Under the pieces are notes generated by a model, which was not told where the DNA came from, did not search any database, and saw only the letters and a list, made by a program, of their open reading frames with translations. Below, piece after piece: positions 10,703-19,650 of a stretch of DNA of 64,000 bases. The DNA comes from an uncultured Synechococcus sp. (GTDB lineage: Bacteria > Cyanobacteriota > Cyanobacteriia > Phormidesmidales > Phormidesmidaceae): the NCBI GenBank assembly GCA_937911865.1, contig CALDSK010000145.1, positions 1-64,000 on the forward strand, read 5' to 3'. The position numbers were made by a program, and so were the translations under genes. The first letter of the stretch is position 1, and every line of letters begins with the position of its first letter.

Positions 10703-10741
10703 GACGTTTTGGGTTAGCGTTTTGGGGTTGGCGTTTTGGGG
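10703..10741. repeat. 14-bp tandem repeat in the gatA leader
   Basis: GACGTTTTGGGTTA, GCGTTTTGGGGTTG, GCGTTTTGGGG: nearly three units directly upstream of the gatA ribosome binding site. A second repeated element, ATCGGGACT with variants, follows at about 10786-10835. Confidence 0.75.
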
Positions 10742-11088
10742 TAGATTCTCAGGCCGATTGTTACTTGCGCTTTGGCAATCTGCAATCGGGACTCCCCAAT
10801 CGAGACTTCTTCGATCGGGACTGATCGGGACTTCCAAGTAGTTAGGGTAGCGCGAAATGAACAGTGCTTAGAGGGCAATTGGTGTATAACTGACAGTCAA
10901 TCAACACAGTCGATCAGCATTAAGGGCCTTGAGGGCTTGAGGGAAGATACCGGAAGAAAGATCCCGGAATCAAGAAAAATTCATAGAAACCTTAACTAAG
11001 TCCCTCGTTAGGGTATCCTCGGCCAGGATACTGTAGTCCTAGATTCTGTCTTCTCGCTTCTACCGTTTCTCCTGGTAATCGTTTCTCA
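10742..11088. other. Divergent intergenic region gatA / beta-lactamase-like gene
   Basis: About 350 bases. Contains ATCGGGACTCCCC / ATCGAGACTTC / ATCGGGACTG / ATCGGGACTTCC repeats (about 10786-10835) and GGCCTTGAGGGCTTGAGGG (about 10924-10942). Must carry promoters for both genes; no clear hexamers chosen. No ORF or RNA gene seen. Confidence 0.4.
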
Positions 11089-12441
11089 ATGTCTTCTGGC
11101 TTTTGGTATACCACTGCGATCGCAGCCACAACGGGAGTACTTTTCAGTTTCGCTAACGGTTCACCCCAGGCACTTCAGCAAGCAGCGACTCATTTGGTGT
11201 CGCCAGCGTCTACTCAACCTCATTTCTCCCCCTCTCTCACTTCACGCTCAGCGTCATCTGCCCAGTCACAGTCCCAATCAAGATCACAAACAAGGTCTCA
11301 ATCAAGCGCTCGGTCGAGAAATCAAGCAGACGCTCAGATGCCCTCTGCTGCTTCCGATAGCAGCTCCACTAACGCTCGCTATGCTCGGGCCATGGAGCTG
11401 GCGAACCAGGCGGTTGTGGCCTATCAATCTGCTCAAAAGACCTCAGACCCGGAGCGCAAGCTAGCGTTTACCCGGCGTGAGCGGTTCCTATGGGAAGCCA
11501 CCATTAAAAAGCTAGAGCAGGTTCCTAAAGCCGCCGACAGCTATCAGCAGGCTCAGGCAAAGCGTGAGCAGTACCAGGGACTGCTAGCGACTGCGCAAGG
11601 CAAGTTGAACGAAGCTGACAACGCCTTCTTACGTTCGATCATTGCCGATACTGGTGTATCGCTAGAAAGCGCTCACGTTACCCTCTGCCAGATAGGCGAG
11701 CAGATAGATGAGCCTGCTAGCAGCAAGGCCTGTCGCCATCACCAGGGCGATCAGCTGTTGGCCAGCCCAGCGAGTTTGATTAAGCTACCGATTGCGATCG
11801 CCCTGATGGACAAAACCATCCAAGAAGGCACGCCGCTCAGTCAAAAAATATACATCGATCCCCAAAACTTCACCGAAAATGCCGAGGGTGCCAGCATTGA
11901 CATTGACGAGGAATATACCCTCGCTCAGGTAGTGACCCGCATGATCAATGAAAGCAATAACATTGCAACCAATCAGCTCATTGACTACACGGGCCGCGAA
12001 AGTATTGCTAAAACCCTGGCCGACCGAGGCTACAAAAATACGCTGGTCGATCATAAATTGGCGGGCGATCGCATCCTGCCGCCCAACCCTGGCACGCAGA
12101 GCAATCAGTCCACGACTGACGATCTCACAGCCATGATCGCTCAGGTTTACGGGCTAGAAAATCCCGGTGATGAAGCGCTGCTAAAAGCCCTGCACAGCCA
12201 GCAAGATAAAGAGCTGGGTCATCAGGCTTTGCAAGATCTAGGGCCAGCTATTCACTGGCTAGGTGAAAAAACAGGGCAGAACGATCGCGTCTTGGGCACT
12301 ACCCTGGCGATGAAAGTGGGGTCGAAGCGCTACGCTCTGACAGTGGCGGTTGACTACGGCGGAGATCCTGAAGCCATTCGGCACATTGTCAGTGGGATCG
12401 CCAAGCATTTACTCGACCAGGGCGCACTGGTTCAAAACTGA
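11089..12441 (+). CDS. Class A beta-lactamase-like serine hydrolase, paralogue 1
   Basis: 450 residues. A hydrophobic N-terminus (residues 5-22) suggests a signal anchor, followed by a Ser/Gln/Arg-rich linker (50-75) and a helical segment (95-185). The C-terminal 190-450 is a beta-lactamase2-type fold: SxxK at S229-K232 (SLIK), an SDN-like SNN at 289-291, and KTG at 394-396. A cysteine pair (C200, C215) sits just before the catalytic serine. True class A enzymes use a glutamate in an omega loop; here that region reads STTDDLTAM and no such glutamate is obvious, so penicillin-binding or peptidoglycan-related activity is as likely as beta-lactam hydrolysis. A second copy with the same architecture lies at 17813-19066. 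Confidence 0.85.
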   Translation: MSSGFWYTTAIAATTGVLFSFANGSPQALQQAATHLVSPASTQPHFSPSLTSRSASSAQSQSQSRSQTRSQSSARSRNQADAQMPSAASDSSSTNARYARAMELANQAVVAYQSAQKTSDPERKLAFTRRERFLWEATIKKLEQVPKAADSYQQAQAKREQYQGLLATAQGKLNEADNAFLRSIIADTGVSLESAHVTLCQIGEQIDEPASSKACRHHQGDQLLASPASLIKLPIAIALMDKTIQEGTPLSQKIYIDPQNFTENAEGASIDIDEEYTLAQVVTRMINESNNIATNQLIDYTGRESIAKTLADRGYKNTLVDHKLAGDRILPPNPGTQSNQSTTDDLTAMIAQVYGLENPGDEALLKALHSQQDKELGHQALQDLGPAIHWLGEKTGQNDRVLGTTLAMKVGSKRYALTVAVDYGGDPEAIRHIVSGIAKHLLDQGALVQN

Positions 12442-12578
12442 TCCCTGCTATCTTCCTTGCTGTCTATTGATTGGCTGATTATGTGATCCCACCATCAGTT
12501 TCAGTGTCAATTAAATTTCCTTTAAAGGGTATTCCAGACGACTAACCATCGGGTTTTCTGTGAACAGAAATAGAGAGA

Positions 12579-12584
12579 TATACT
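12579..12584 (+). promoter_or_regulatory. Candidate -10 element for glgC
   Basis: TATACT, 86 bases before the glgC start and just before the leader hairpin. No good -35 hexamer is present at 17 bases (TTCTGT or TTTCTG), so this is tentative. Confidence 0.3.
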
Positions 12585-12593
12585 GATTGCCCC

Positions 12594-12650
12594 TTGCCAA
12601 CTGACCCTTGCCCACTCACACTTAAATGTGAAGTGAGGTTGGCAATTTTC
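12594..12650 (+). promoter_or_regulatory. Leader hairpin before glgC
   Basis: Outer stem TTGCCAAC (12594-12601) with GTTGGCAA (12638-12645), inner arm CTCAC (12615-12619) with GTGAG (12633-12637), then TTTT. It ends about 25 bases before the GTG start of glgC. It may stop readthrough from the upstream hydrolase gene or act as an attenuator of glgC. Confidence 0.5.
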
Positions 12651-12670
12651 TGGGAGACAGGATTGACGTT

Positions 12671-13972
12671 GTGAAAAGAGTTCTTTCAATTATTTTGGGC
12701 GGCGGTGCCGGTACCCGCCTTTATCCACTGACTAAAGTACGTGCTAAACCTGCGGTTTCATTAGCAGGTATGTATCGTTTAATCGATATTCCAGTCAGTA
12801 ACTGCTTAAATTCCGACATTTTAAAAATTTACGTCCTCACGCAGTTCAACTCAGCTTCGTTGAACCGTCACATCTCAAAGGCGTATAACTTTTCTACCTT
12901 TAGTGATGGGTTTGTAGAAGTCCTTGCGGCTCAGCAAACCCCCGATAGTCCCAGCTGGTTTGAAGGCACTGCGGACGCTGTACGTAAGTACATGTGGATG
13001 TTTGAAGAGGCGGACATCGATGAATTTATCATCCTCTCTGGCGATCATCTCTATCGGATGGACTACAGCGACTATGTCAGAAAGCACCGTGAGAGTGGCG
13101 CCGATGTCACCCTGTCTGTCGTGCCCATTGGCTACAAAACAGCCTCTAGTTTTGGTCTCATGAAGGTTGATGACAACAACCGCATCGTCGAGTTTGCAGA
13201 GAAGCCCAAAGGCGATGAACTAGAAGCGATGAAGGTTGATACAACGGCCATGGGGCTGTCGGCAGAAGAAGCGGCAGACAAGCCGTTTATTGCCTCTATG
13301 GGTATCTATGTCTTTAAAAAGCAGGTGCTGATGGACCTCCTAAAGAACAACCCTGAACAGACTGATTTTGGTAAAGAAATCATTCCTGGTGCGGCTAAGG
13401 ATTACAACGTTCAGGCCTACCTATTTAACGGCTACTGGGAAGATATCGGAACGATTGAAGCGTTCTACAATGCCAACCTAGCGCTGACCGATCAGCCCAA
13501 CCCTGCCTTTAGCTTTTACAGCGAAGATGCGCCGATTTACACGCGATCGCGCTACCTTCCCCCCAGTAAAATCGAAGACTGCCACGTCACCGAATCAATT
13601 ATTAGTGAGGGCTGCATTCTAAAAAAATGCCGCATTCACAATTCTGTAATCGGTCTGCGTCAGCGGATTCACGCCAACTGCGAAATTGATAGCGCCCTGC
13701 TCATTGGCTCTGACTATTACGAGAAAATGGACGAACAGGGTGAGTTCCCCGTTTCGCCAGACAACCCCAACCATATTCCTATCGGTATTGGTGAGGGGTC
13801 TGTCATCCGCCGGGCCATCATCGATAAAAACGCTCGCATTGGCCGCAACGTGCAGATTATCAATAAAGATAATATAGACGAAGTGGAGCGCGAAGCCGAT
13901 GGCTACTACATTCGTAGCGGCATCGTGGTGGTGCTAAAGAACGCCGTCATTCCTGATGGAACGATTATCTAG
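12671..13972 (+). CDS. glgC: Glucose-1-phosphate adenylyltransferase (ADP-glucose pyrophosphorylase)
   Basis: 433 residues, typical of cyanobacterial AGPase. It makes ADP-glucose from glucose 1-phosphate and ATP, the committed and 3-phosphoglycerate-regulated step of glycogen synthesis. The N-terminal nucleotide-binding motif is [16 protein letters not shown] (6-21), followed by [33 protein letters not shown] holds the catalytic metal-binding aspartate; the substrate-binding FAEKPKG and the C-terminal left-handed beta-helix with regulatory [11 protein letters not shown] end the protein. Start is GTG at 12671, in frame with the conserved [16 protein letters not shown] lies nine bases upstream. 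Confidence 0.98.
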   Translation: MKRVLSIILGGGAGTRLYPLTKVRAKPAVSLAGMYRLIDIPVSNCLNSDILKIYVLTQFNSASLNRHISKAYNFSTFSDGFVEVLAAQQTPDSPSWFEGTADAVRKYMWMFEEADIDEFIILSGDHLYRMDYSDYVRKHRESGADVTLSVVPIGYKTASSFGLMKVDDNNRIVEFAEKPKGDELEAMKVDTTAMGLSAEEAADKPFIASMGIYVFKKQVLMDLLKNNPEQTDFGKEIIPGAAKDYNVQAYLFNGYWEDIGTIEAFYNANLALTDQPNPAFSFYSEDAPIYTRSRYLPPSKIEDCHVTESIISEGCILKKCRIHNSVIGLRQRIHANCEIDSALLIGSDYYEKMDEQGEFPVSPDNPNHIPIGIGEGSVIRRAIIDKNARIGRNVQIINKDNIDEVEREADGYYIRSGIVVVLKNAVIPDGTII

Positions 13973-14019
13973 CGGCTAGCCTTTTAAACTAACGACTAAC
14001 CAGTAGCGCTGTATCTATA

Positions 14020-14058
14020 AAAGTGGGTTCTTTTGATAACAAAAAGGAGCCCACTTTT
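14020..14058 (+). terminator. glgC terminator
   Basis: AAAGTGGG (14020-14027) pairs with CCCACTTT (14050-14057), and the inner TTCTTTTG with CAAAAAGGA with a bulge. It lies 48 bases after the glgC stop. Confidence 0.65.
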
Positions 14059-14143
14059 GTTATGGCTCCATATTATCCGCATCAGACGGAGCGCTCAGAG
14101 TCTGGTATATTCTCAGACAATCGTCACTGTGTAAAATCCCACG

Positions 14144-15703
14144 ATGAAGCCGGTCAGTTCTGATTCCGACCATGATGACTCGCAGCTACCTGAGCATAAA
14201 CGGACCGAGCACAGGCAGACTGAGCGCAGACAAAGCGGTGAGCCAAGTCCGTTAGAAAATTTGCAAAGACGGTATACTGACCAGCTCAGTGAAGACATTG
14301 AGCAGCTAGAGGCACAGAAGGAGCAGTTAGAAGCACAGAAAGAGCAGCTAGAGACTCAGAAAGAGCAGTTAGAAGCTCAGAAGACTGGTCTGCAAGACGA
14401 AATTGCTACTCTAAGGCAAGACTACGTTCGATTGCAGGCTGACGTGCGATCGCTCCGCCAGGCTGCTAGCTCAGCCGCACCGCCCAAAAGTCCCAGTCAG
14501 CTCCCTGGTCGCAGGTTGGCCGAGGCTCAGCCTTCTACAGAGCTAACGCCTCAAGCACAGCCTGATGCGCCACCCGTCGAAAGAATGTCCGCACAAGAAA
14601 GCGGACCGCGGCTGCCGGGCGAAGATGAACTTCCCCCATCAGCGGTTGTCTCTGCATCAGGCAAGAATCGCTCCTTAGAGCTGCCAACCCCAGCAACCTC
14701 TGAGCAGCGCCGACAGATGGTCGTGCAGCGCCAAAGAAACATCGCGCCACTGCTAAGGGCACAGGCCAGGCGTGGATTGATTTTGAGTGCGATCGCAGCG
14801 CTATTAACCGCGTGGCACTATGGCCTGGTAAACACGCTGCTACACGGCGGTCAGTGGTTGGGCATAGACATTGGACAGCTGGGCTTAGGATTTGTCCCGG
14901 CGGTAGCTTTGCTCTGGCTCAGAATGCTGGTATTGGTGCCCGCTCTATTTGCCTTAGCGCCTCAGCTTTATCGCCCAGCCTGGGACGATTTGCAAGACTG
15001 GTTCTACCACGACGAGCAGCTGTTTTTGCCCCTAGTTGGCAGCGGTATTGCCCTGTTTTTCTCTCAAGTTTTCCTTTATCAAAGCATTGGCGGGACTGGC
15101 GTGGTAGTGGGTACAGGGCTGCTTTTTCTCTATCCGTTAACCGCTATTCCGATAGGGCTCGTTTGGCGACAAGAAACAGCATTAACGCCGTTTGGGCTGT
15201 TGGCTATTGTGGCGATCGCTATGGGGGGGCTATTGCTAGCCAAGCCCGCGCTGACTACCGCATCACCTGCGGCTGTTGGGATCGGACTGTTGGCCAGTGT
15301 TACGCTCAGTCTGTTTGTTGCGCTAACCAACCTTAGCTACCGGCAGCAGTGTCATCCGGTGCCAACAGCTGTTGTGCAGTTTTCTACGGTCGCCGTATTG
15401 AGCAGTCTAGTGCTTTTGGTTAAGCCCTTAAAACTGGTAAGCATCAGCTGGCTTAGCTTTTGCTTATGGGGCCTGCTAATCGGCGTTTTGGCACTCATTG
15501 CCTACCTGTTTACCTACAGCAGCTTGCGTCTGATAGGCTCCAAAACTGCTCTGGTTGCGGCCACTACACCTGTGCTGGTTTTACTACTGAGCTGGAGTTT
15601 CGTGCCTCAAGCCTCGTTAGAAATTATTCAATGGACAGGCATTCTGATGGTTTCCATTGGTGGCATTGCCTTAGGCAAAGAAAAGCTAGTTAAAGAGAAT
15701 TAG
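14144..15703 (+). CDS. EamA/DMT-family transporter with N-terminal coiled coil
   Basis: 519 residues. Residues 42-108 are a predicted coiled coil with a four-fold heptad repeat of EQLEAQK, followed by a Pro/Ser-rich linker to about 200. Residues 205-515 contain about ten hydrophobic segments (LSAIAALLTAWHYGLV, FLPLVGSGIALFFSQVFLY, GTGLLFLYPLTAIPIGLVW, LVAATTPVLVLLLSW), matching the drug/metabolite transporter fold with two EamA halves. Substrate is unknown. The cytoplasmic coiled coil may mediate oligomerisation or docking. The heptad repeat is also visible in DNA as 21-bp units at about 14299-14382. Confidence 0.85.
   Translation: MKPVSSDSDHDDSQLPEHKRTEHRQTERRQSGEPSPLENLQRRYTDQLSEDIEQLEAQKEQLEAQKEQLETQKEQLEAQKTGLQDEIATLRQDYVRLQADVRSLRQAASSAAPPKSPSQLPGRRLAEAQPSTELTPQAQPDAPPVERMSAQESGPRLPGEDELPPSAVVSASGKNRSLELPTPATSEQRRQMVVQRQRNIAPLLRAQARRGLILSAIAALLTAWHYGLVNTLLHGGQWLGIDIGQLGLGFVPAVALLWLRMLVLVPALFALAPQLYRPAWDDLQDWFYHDEQLFLPLVGSGIALFFSQVFLYQSIGGTGVVVGTGLLFLYPLTAIPIGLVWRQETALTPFGLLAIVAIAMGGLLLAKPALTTASPAAVGIGLLASVTLSLFVALTNLSYRQQCHPVPTAVVQFSTVAVLSSLVLLVKPLKLVSISWLSFCLWGLLIGVLALIAYLFTYSSLRLIGSKTALVAATTPVLVLLLSWSFVPQASLEIIQWTGILMVSIGGIALGKEKLVKEN
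14299..14382 (+). repeat. 21-bp coding tandem repeat (EQLEAQK heptads)
   Basis: Four units each encoding EQLEAQK or EQLETQK within the coiled coil of the transporter gene. Confidence 0.8.
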
Positions 15704-15734
15704 AGTTTGCTGTACAGATTACTTGTTGGCTCGC

Positions 15735-15750
15735 CTGCTGGCGCCAGCAG
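15735..15750. other. 16-bp perfect palindrome
   Basis: CTGCTGGCGCCAGCAG between the transporter stop and the tRNA terminator. Could be the plus-strand terminator stem of the transporter gene, though no T tract follows. Confidence 0.5.
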
Positions 15751-15762
15751 ATCCGCTTGCAT

Positions 15763-15799
15763 AAAAAACTAGCCGACCCAGTTATACCGGGTCGGCTAG
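15763..15799 (-). terminator. Terminator of tRNA-Ser
   Basis: Perfect 11-bp stem CTAGCCGACCC (15769-15779) with GGGTCGGCTAG (15789-15799), followed on the minus strand by TTTTTT. It lies 40 bases past the tRNA 3' end. Confidence 0.9.
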
Positions 15800-15838
15800 C
15801 TAATCTTATTCACATTTCATGCTGATGAAATACAAGAA

Positions 15839-15925
15839 CGGAGAGAGAGGGATTCGAACCCTCGAACAAGTTGCCCCGTTACAGCATTTCCAGTGCTGCG
15901 CCTTCAACCACTCGGCCATCTCTCC
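15839..15925 (-). tRNA. tRNA-Ser (anticodon GGA)
   Basis: 87 nt type II tRNA. Acceptor stem GGAGAGA pairs with TCTCTCC, discriminator G. The anticodon arm is CAGCA-CTGGAAA-TGCTG, giving anticodon GGA (reads UCC/UCU). A long variable arm (AACGGGGCAACTTGTT) and T-loop GGTTCGAATCC are present. CCA is not encoded. Confidence 0.97.
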
Positions 15926-16416
15926 ATATTGATGCGTAATAGCGCCCTTTTCAAGGTCCCCTTTTCAAGGATTCTGCGCTTATTACAGCTTCGCTATCGT
16001 AACAGAAAGTGTGCCCTCTATTGCTTTTTTCTCAGGCGCTTTTTCCGCTCAGGTGCTTTTCTTGGTGGCTCTCCTCTCGGTGTTTCTTCTCTCGGTGTTT
16101 CTTCTCCCTGTGCCTTTCCTCGGTGCCTCTTTTCCCCGTGCCTTTCGCGTAGGCCTTTTCTGTAGGCCTTTTCTGTAGGCCTTTTCTAGGGAGAACTATC
16201 GCCTCTGTCGAGTTGCTTAGGACACGTCTGAAGGCTACAGCCCATAGCAGACAGAGCAACTCAACTGGCAAATGCCCTAATGCATCAGGACATATGCCTA
16301 TATCTATCCAACCGATTTGAATGAATTCGATGGCAAGATCCGACTTCCGTGCGACCATAGAAACACATCCCTCTTATCTTTGCTCGCTCTGGACTTTTCC
16401 TTGATGTCCTTGTTCT
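15926..16416. other. Repeat-bearing intergenic region before the ferredoxin gene
   Basis: About 490 bases with low-complexity direct repeats (TCGGTGTTTCTTC twice at about 16078-16104; TAGGCCTTTTCTG three times at 16150-16188). A minus-strand open frame across the repeats gives a Lys/His/Glu-rich string and is not credible. Probably holds promoters for tRNA-Ser (minus) and the ferredoxin gene (plus). Confidence 0.5.
16150..16188. repeat. 13-bp tandem repeat, three copies
   Basis: TAGGCCTTTTCTG repeated exactly three times (last base of the third copy differs, A for G), within the tRNA-Ser/ferredoxin gap. Confidence 0.9.
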
Positions 16417-16785
16417 ATGGCTGAAACCTACAGCATTCGTATTCATCACCGGCAGAAAGGCACACACTACACCGTGCAGGTTCCGAGCGATCGCTACATT
16501 CTGCAAACCGCTGAGAACCAAGGTGCCGACTTGCCCTATGCCTGTCGTAACGGTGCCTGCACAGCCTGCGCGGTACGCGTACTATCTGGCGAGCTGCATC
16601 AGCCAGAAGCGATGGGCCTTTCTCCCGATTTGCGCGAGCAAGGGTACGCGCTGCTATGTGTCAGCTATCCGCGCAGCGATTTAGAAGTGGAAACCCAGGA
16701 CGAAGACGAGGTTTACGAGCTTCAGTTTGGTCGCTACTTTGGCAAAGGTCCGGTCAAGTCCGGCATCTTGATTGACGATGACTAG
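16417..16785 (+). CDS. [2Fe-2S] ferredoxin with C-terminal extension
   Basis: 122 residues, about 25 longer than photosynthetic PetF at the C-terminus (LQFGRYFGKGPVKSGILIDDD). Cluster ligands are C43, C48, C51 and C81 in YACRNGACTACAVRV and LLCVSYP. The pattern matches the extended cyanobacterial ferredoxins (Fd2/FdC-like), thought to have a role other than bulk electron transfer to FNR. It is followed 48 bases later by an inositol monophosphatase gene; I recall the same pairing in Synechocystis, so the two may be co-transcribed. Electron partners cannot be read from the sequence. Confidence 0.93.
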   Translation: MAETYSIRIHHRQKGTHYTVQVPSDRYILQTAENQGADLPYACRNGACTACAVRVLSGELHQPEAMGLSPDLREQGYALLCVSYPRSDLEVETQDEDEVYELQFGRYFGKGPVKSGILIDDD

Positions 16786-16833
16786 CAAGCGCTTGCCTCA
16801 CGCCCCCTCAAAGAAATTTTCTTCTTATCGTTC

Positions 16834-17673
16834 ATGAAATATTCCCCAGACGATCTTCAGCGCTTTCTGGATGTAGCGACCGAAGCGGCCTCAGCGGGTG
16901 GCGCAGTGCTTCAGTACTACTGGGGTAATCTCTCCAATGTTCAGCAAAAAGGGCGACCTGGCGATTTGGTCACCGAAGCGGATAAAGCCGCCGAAAAAGA
17001 AGTGCTTTCTGTCTTGAAGCTGCACTTTCCAGACCACGCTATTCTGGCCGAAGAGTCAGGCAGTATTAGCGCCAAGTCTCAAAAAGCAGCAGCCGATTTG
17101 CTCTGGGCCGTAGACCCGCTAGATGGCACGACTAACTATGCGCATCAGTATCCTTTTTGTGGGTGCTCTGTAGGTTTATTGATTGACGGACAGCCTGCGG
17201 TGGGCGCGATTTTTGAGCCAGTACATGGGGCTCTTTTTCGGGCTGCAAAGGGGTTAGGCGCAACCTGCAACCGTCAGCCCATTCACGTATCAGATACGGA
17301 ATCATTGGCAGAAAGCCTACTCGTTACCGGATTTGCCTACGACCGCCGCGAGACGATTGATAACAACTACGCCGAGTTTTGCCATCTGACTCATCTGACG
17401 CGGGGCGTTCGTCGTGGCGGTTCAGCCTCTATTGATCTGGCCTTTGTTGCCTGTGGTCGGCTAGATGGCTACTGGGAGCGGGGCCTTTCTCCGTGGGATG
17501 TAGCGGCAGGCGTGATTTTAGTGCAAGAGGCGGGCGGCCAGGTGAGTGCTTACGACCAAGGTCCGTTTGATATTCAGACGGGGCGAATTTTGGCAACCAA
17601 TGGAAATGTGCATAGTGAGCTGAGCGAAGCGCTAGGTAAGGTAAAGCCCTTTGAGCGGTTTGCACCCCAGTAG
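16834..17673 (+). CDS. suhB: Inositol monophosphatase family protein
   Basis: 279 residues. Metal- and phosphate-binding motifs are complete: E73 in ILAEESG, WAVDPLDGTTN with D93 and D96 (residues 91-101), and SPWDVAAG with D222. The family dephosphorylates inositol monophosphate and related sugar or histidinol phosphates with magnesium; the precise substrate cannot be told. It is 48 bases behind the ferredoxin gene on the same strand and likely in its operon. Confidence 0.93.
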   Translation: MKYSPDDLQRFLDVATEAASAGGAVLQYYWGNLSNVQQKGRPGDLVTEADKAAEKEVLSVLKLHFPDHAILAEESGSISAKSQKAAADLLWAVDPLDGTTNYAHQYPFCGCSVGLLIDGQPAVGAIFEPVHGALFRAAKGLGATCNRQPIHVSDTESLAESLLVTGFAYDRRETIDNNYAEFCHLTHLTRGVRRGGSASIDLAFVACGRLDGYWERGLSPWDVAAGVILVQEAGGQVSAYDQGPFDIQTGRILATNGNVHSELSEALGKVKPFERFAPQ

Positions 17674-17812
17674 GCTGTCAGCACAGGATATATGCAGGGT
17701 ATGTATGTATGCAAACGCTGATGGTATGTATGCATATCAAGTAGATTTAATTTAAGTTAACAGGTATTCTTATCATGAGTGGTGCTTATCTGTACGCTGA
17801 GATAGTTAAACG

Positions 17813-19066
17813 ATGGCTTACGTTTGGTACGGCACTGCAATTGCGACCGCTTGCGGTCTGGGTGTGCTGCTAACAGCTAGCTTGAATCGGCTGCCAGAAG
17901 GTGCAACCGTTCGCTCCGTCAACCGGGTTGCGGCTGAAGTAATCGCGTCTCAAAATTCTAGTCAACATGTATCTCAGCAGTCGGAACTCTCGCTGTATCA
18001 GGCGGCTGATGAGTTTGCTCAGCAAGCGAGTGTCGCCGCTCAACGTGTGCAGTCGCAGACTGATAGCACCGATAGTCTGGAGCGATCTCAGGCGCTACGT
18101 CAATCGCGAGTATATTGGCAGCAGGCAATCAAAAAGCTCAACGAAATTCCCGCTAGCTCTGGGCTTTCCGCTCGGGCCAAAACGAAGCAAAAAGACTATC
18201 AGAAAGAGCTGGCGGTGGCCGTCCGTGAAGCCGCCGTACTGCGAGAGACTTTTATTGCCGATACGCTGCAAGATGTAGGCGTGAATCCAGCGCAGATGCA
18301 CATTACGCTGTGTCAGCTGAGTGAAACCGAGCCGCCGCTAATCGCAGGTGAGCTAAATGCTGATGTCTGTAAGCAGCATCAGGGTAGTCAGCTGTTGGCC
18401 AGTGCCGCGAGCCTGATTAAAGTGCCAATTGCGATCGCCCTACTGAAAAAAAGCAGCGACGACGATGTTCCTTTAACGACCAAACTCATCATAGATACCA
18501 GCAACTACACCGAGAATCCAGAAGGCGATTCGCTGGAAGTGGCCAAAGAATACTCCTTACAAGAAATCATGTCGCTGATGATTCAAAAAAGCGACAATAT
18601 CGGCACTAACCAGCTGATCGACTATCTTGGCGTTGAGCCTATCAACCAGACGCTGAGCGACTATCCACAAACGTCTGTTGGGCACAAGCTTGTGGGGAGT
18701 GAAACGAGACCCGCTAACTTTGGCAGTGGTCGCAACCAGACCACCACAGATGACATAACTGCCATGATGGCGGCCATCTACAGTCAAAAAGAGAATCAGT
18801 CAATCCGTACGGCGCTGGCTCGTCAGCAGGATAGAGAGTTAGGATATACCGCGCTACAAGATATTGGTCCGCAGGTGAGATGGTTAGGAGAGAAAACCGG
18901 CCAAAACAATCTGCTCATTGGAACAACGTTAGCGATGAAGGTTCATCAGGACACGTATCTTTTAACGGTGGCTATCGATAACAGCAGCGACACGTTTGTT
19001 CTTCAGCAGGTCATTAATCGCCTTACCCGGCATCTGACGCTCAACGGCAGTTTCATCGACGAGTGA
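17813..19066 (+). CDS. Class A beta-lactamase-like serine hydrolase, paralogue 2
   Basis: 417 residues with the same order as the gene at 11089: N-terminal hydrophobic segment (6-24), helical spacer (60-150), then hydrolase domain with SLIK at S200-K203, SDN at 260-262 and KTG at 361-363. The pre-active-site cysteine pair is conserved (C167, C186), as are TTTDDITAM and LGEKTGQNN. Paralogue 1 has SNN where this copy has the canonical SDN. Likely exported or membrane anchored, acting in the periplasm on peptidoglycan or beta-lactams. The two copies are 5.4 kb apart with unrelated genes between, so they may come from an old duplication. Confidence 0.87.
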   Translation: MAYVWYGTAIATACGLGVLLTASLNRLPEGATVRSVNRVAAEVIASQNSSQHVSQQSELSLYQAADEFAQQASVAAQRVQSQTDSTDSLERSQALRQSRVYWQQAIKKLNEIPASSGLSARAKTKQKDYQKELAVAVREAAVLRETFIADTLQDVGVNPAQMHITLCQLSETEPPLIAGELNADVCKQHQGSQLLASAASLIKVPIAIALLKKSSDDDVPLTTKLIIDTSNYTENPEGDSLEVAKEYSLQEIMSLMIQKSDNIGTNQLIDYLGVEPINQTLSDYPQTSVGHKLVGSETRPANFGSGRNQTTTDDITAMMAAIYSQKENQSIRTALARQQDRELGYTALQDIGPQVRWLGEKTGQNNLLIGTTLAMKVHQDTYLLTVAIDNSSDTFVLQQVINRLTRHLTLNGSFIDE

Positions 19067-19222
19067 ATAAAAAATTAGCGCTGCGGCACAAGCGTTAAAG
19101 CATCAGCCGCCAACCATCGCCGCCAACCATCTACTCGTCGCAAACGTCAACGTTTTGCCCATTAGCCGCTATAGTGTTGTCGAGCAAATTCTATTCAAAA
19201 GGCACTTATTGGAGCGAAAGCT

Positions 19223-19558
19223 ATGAAGCAAGTCAATTTCGTAGTAATTTTCGTCATCTGTTTGGCGCTGGTTCTCTTCGGCATCGAGAACACAACGCCC
19301 TCTCTCATTCATGTGGTTAATGGCGTCGATATCGAAGCGCCGCTAAGCGTAGAACTGATTATTGCCGCAGGCATTGGCGCAACGCTGGCCTGGGTGTTTA
19401 GCGTGTGGGTGCAGCTACAAACCTACGCTCAGAAGCAGCCTGAAATGGAACAGAAAGACATGCGAATTCAGCAGCTAGAAGAAGATGTAGAGCGCTACCG
19501 CGTAGAGCTAGAGCAGCTGCCTATGCTGCCTCAGGCAGAACCGCAGGCCGACAGCTAA
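19223..19558 (+). CDS. LapA-domain (DUF1049) membrane protein
   Basis: 111 residues. Two transmembrane segments (5-22 and 43-63) are followed by a coiled coil (75-100, MEQKDMRIQQLEEDVERYRVE split into heptads). This is the lipopolysaccharide assembly protein A domain topology, widespread in cyanobacteria. GGAG lies ahead of the ATG. A strong hairpin terminator follows, so it is monocistronic. Confidence 0.85.
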   Translation: MKQVNFVVIFVICLALVLFGIENTTPSLIHVVNGVDIEAPLSVELIIAAGIGATLAWVFSVWVQLQTYAQKQPEMEQKDMRIQQLEEDVERYRVELEQLPMLPQAEPQADS

Positions 19559-19595
19559 ATTTTTCCACTAAAAATTAGCTGCAAGAAATAGCTAA

Positions 19596-19650
19596 AAATC
19601 TGTGCACGTATGGATTGACTCCCAACTCGTGCACAGATTTCGCTTATTTT
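19596..19650 (+). terminator. Terminator after the LapA-domain gene
   Basis: Perfect 13-bp stem AAATCTGTGCACG (19596-19608) with CGTGCACAGATTT (19628-19640), 19-base loop, then CGCTTATTTT. Confidence 0.75.

Noticed and set aside
10691..10837. N-terminal extension of gatA by 49 codons
   Set aside because: The stretch covers tandem repeats, is low complexity, and the downstream ATG at 10690 has a good ribosome binding site and the conserved GatA N-terminus.
16032..16358. Minus-strand ORF of 108 codons over the repeat region before the ferredoxin gene
   Set aside because: The C-terminal half is a translation of tandem repeats (REKKHREKKH), there is no ribosome binding site and no family likeness.
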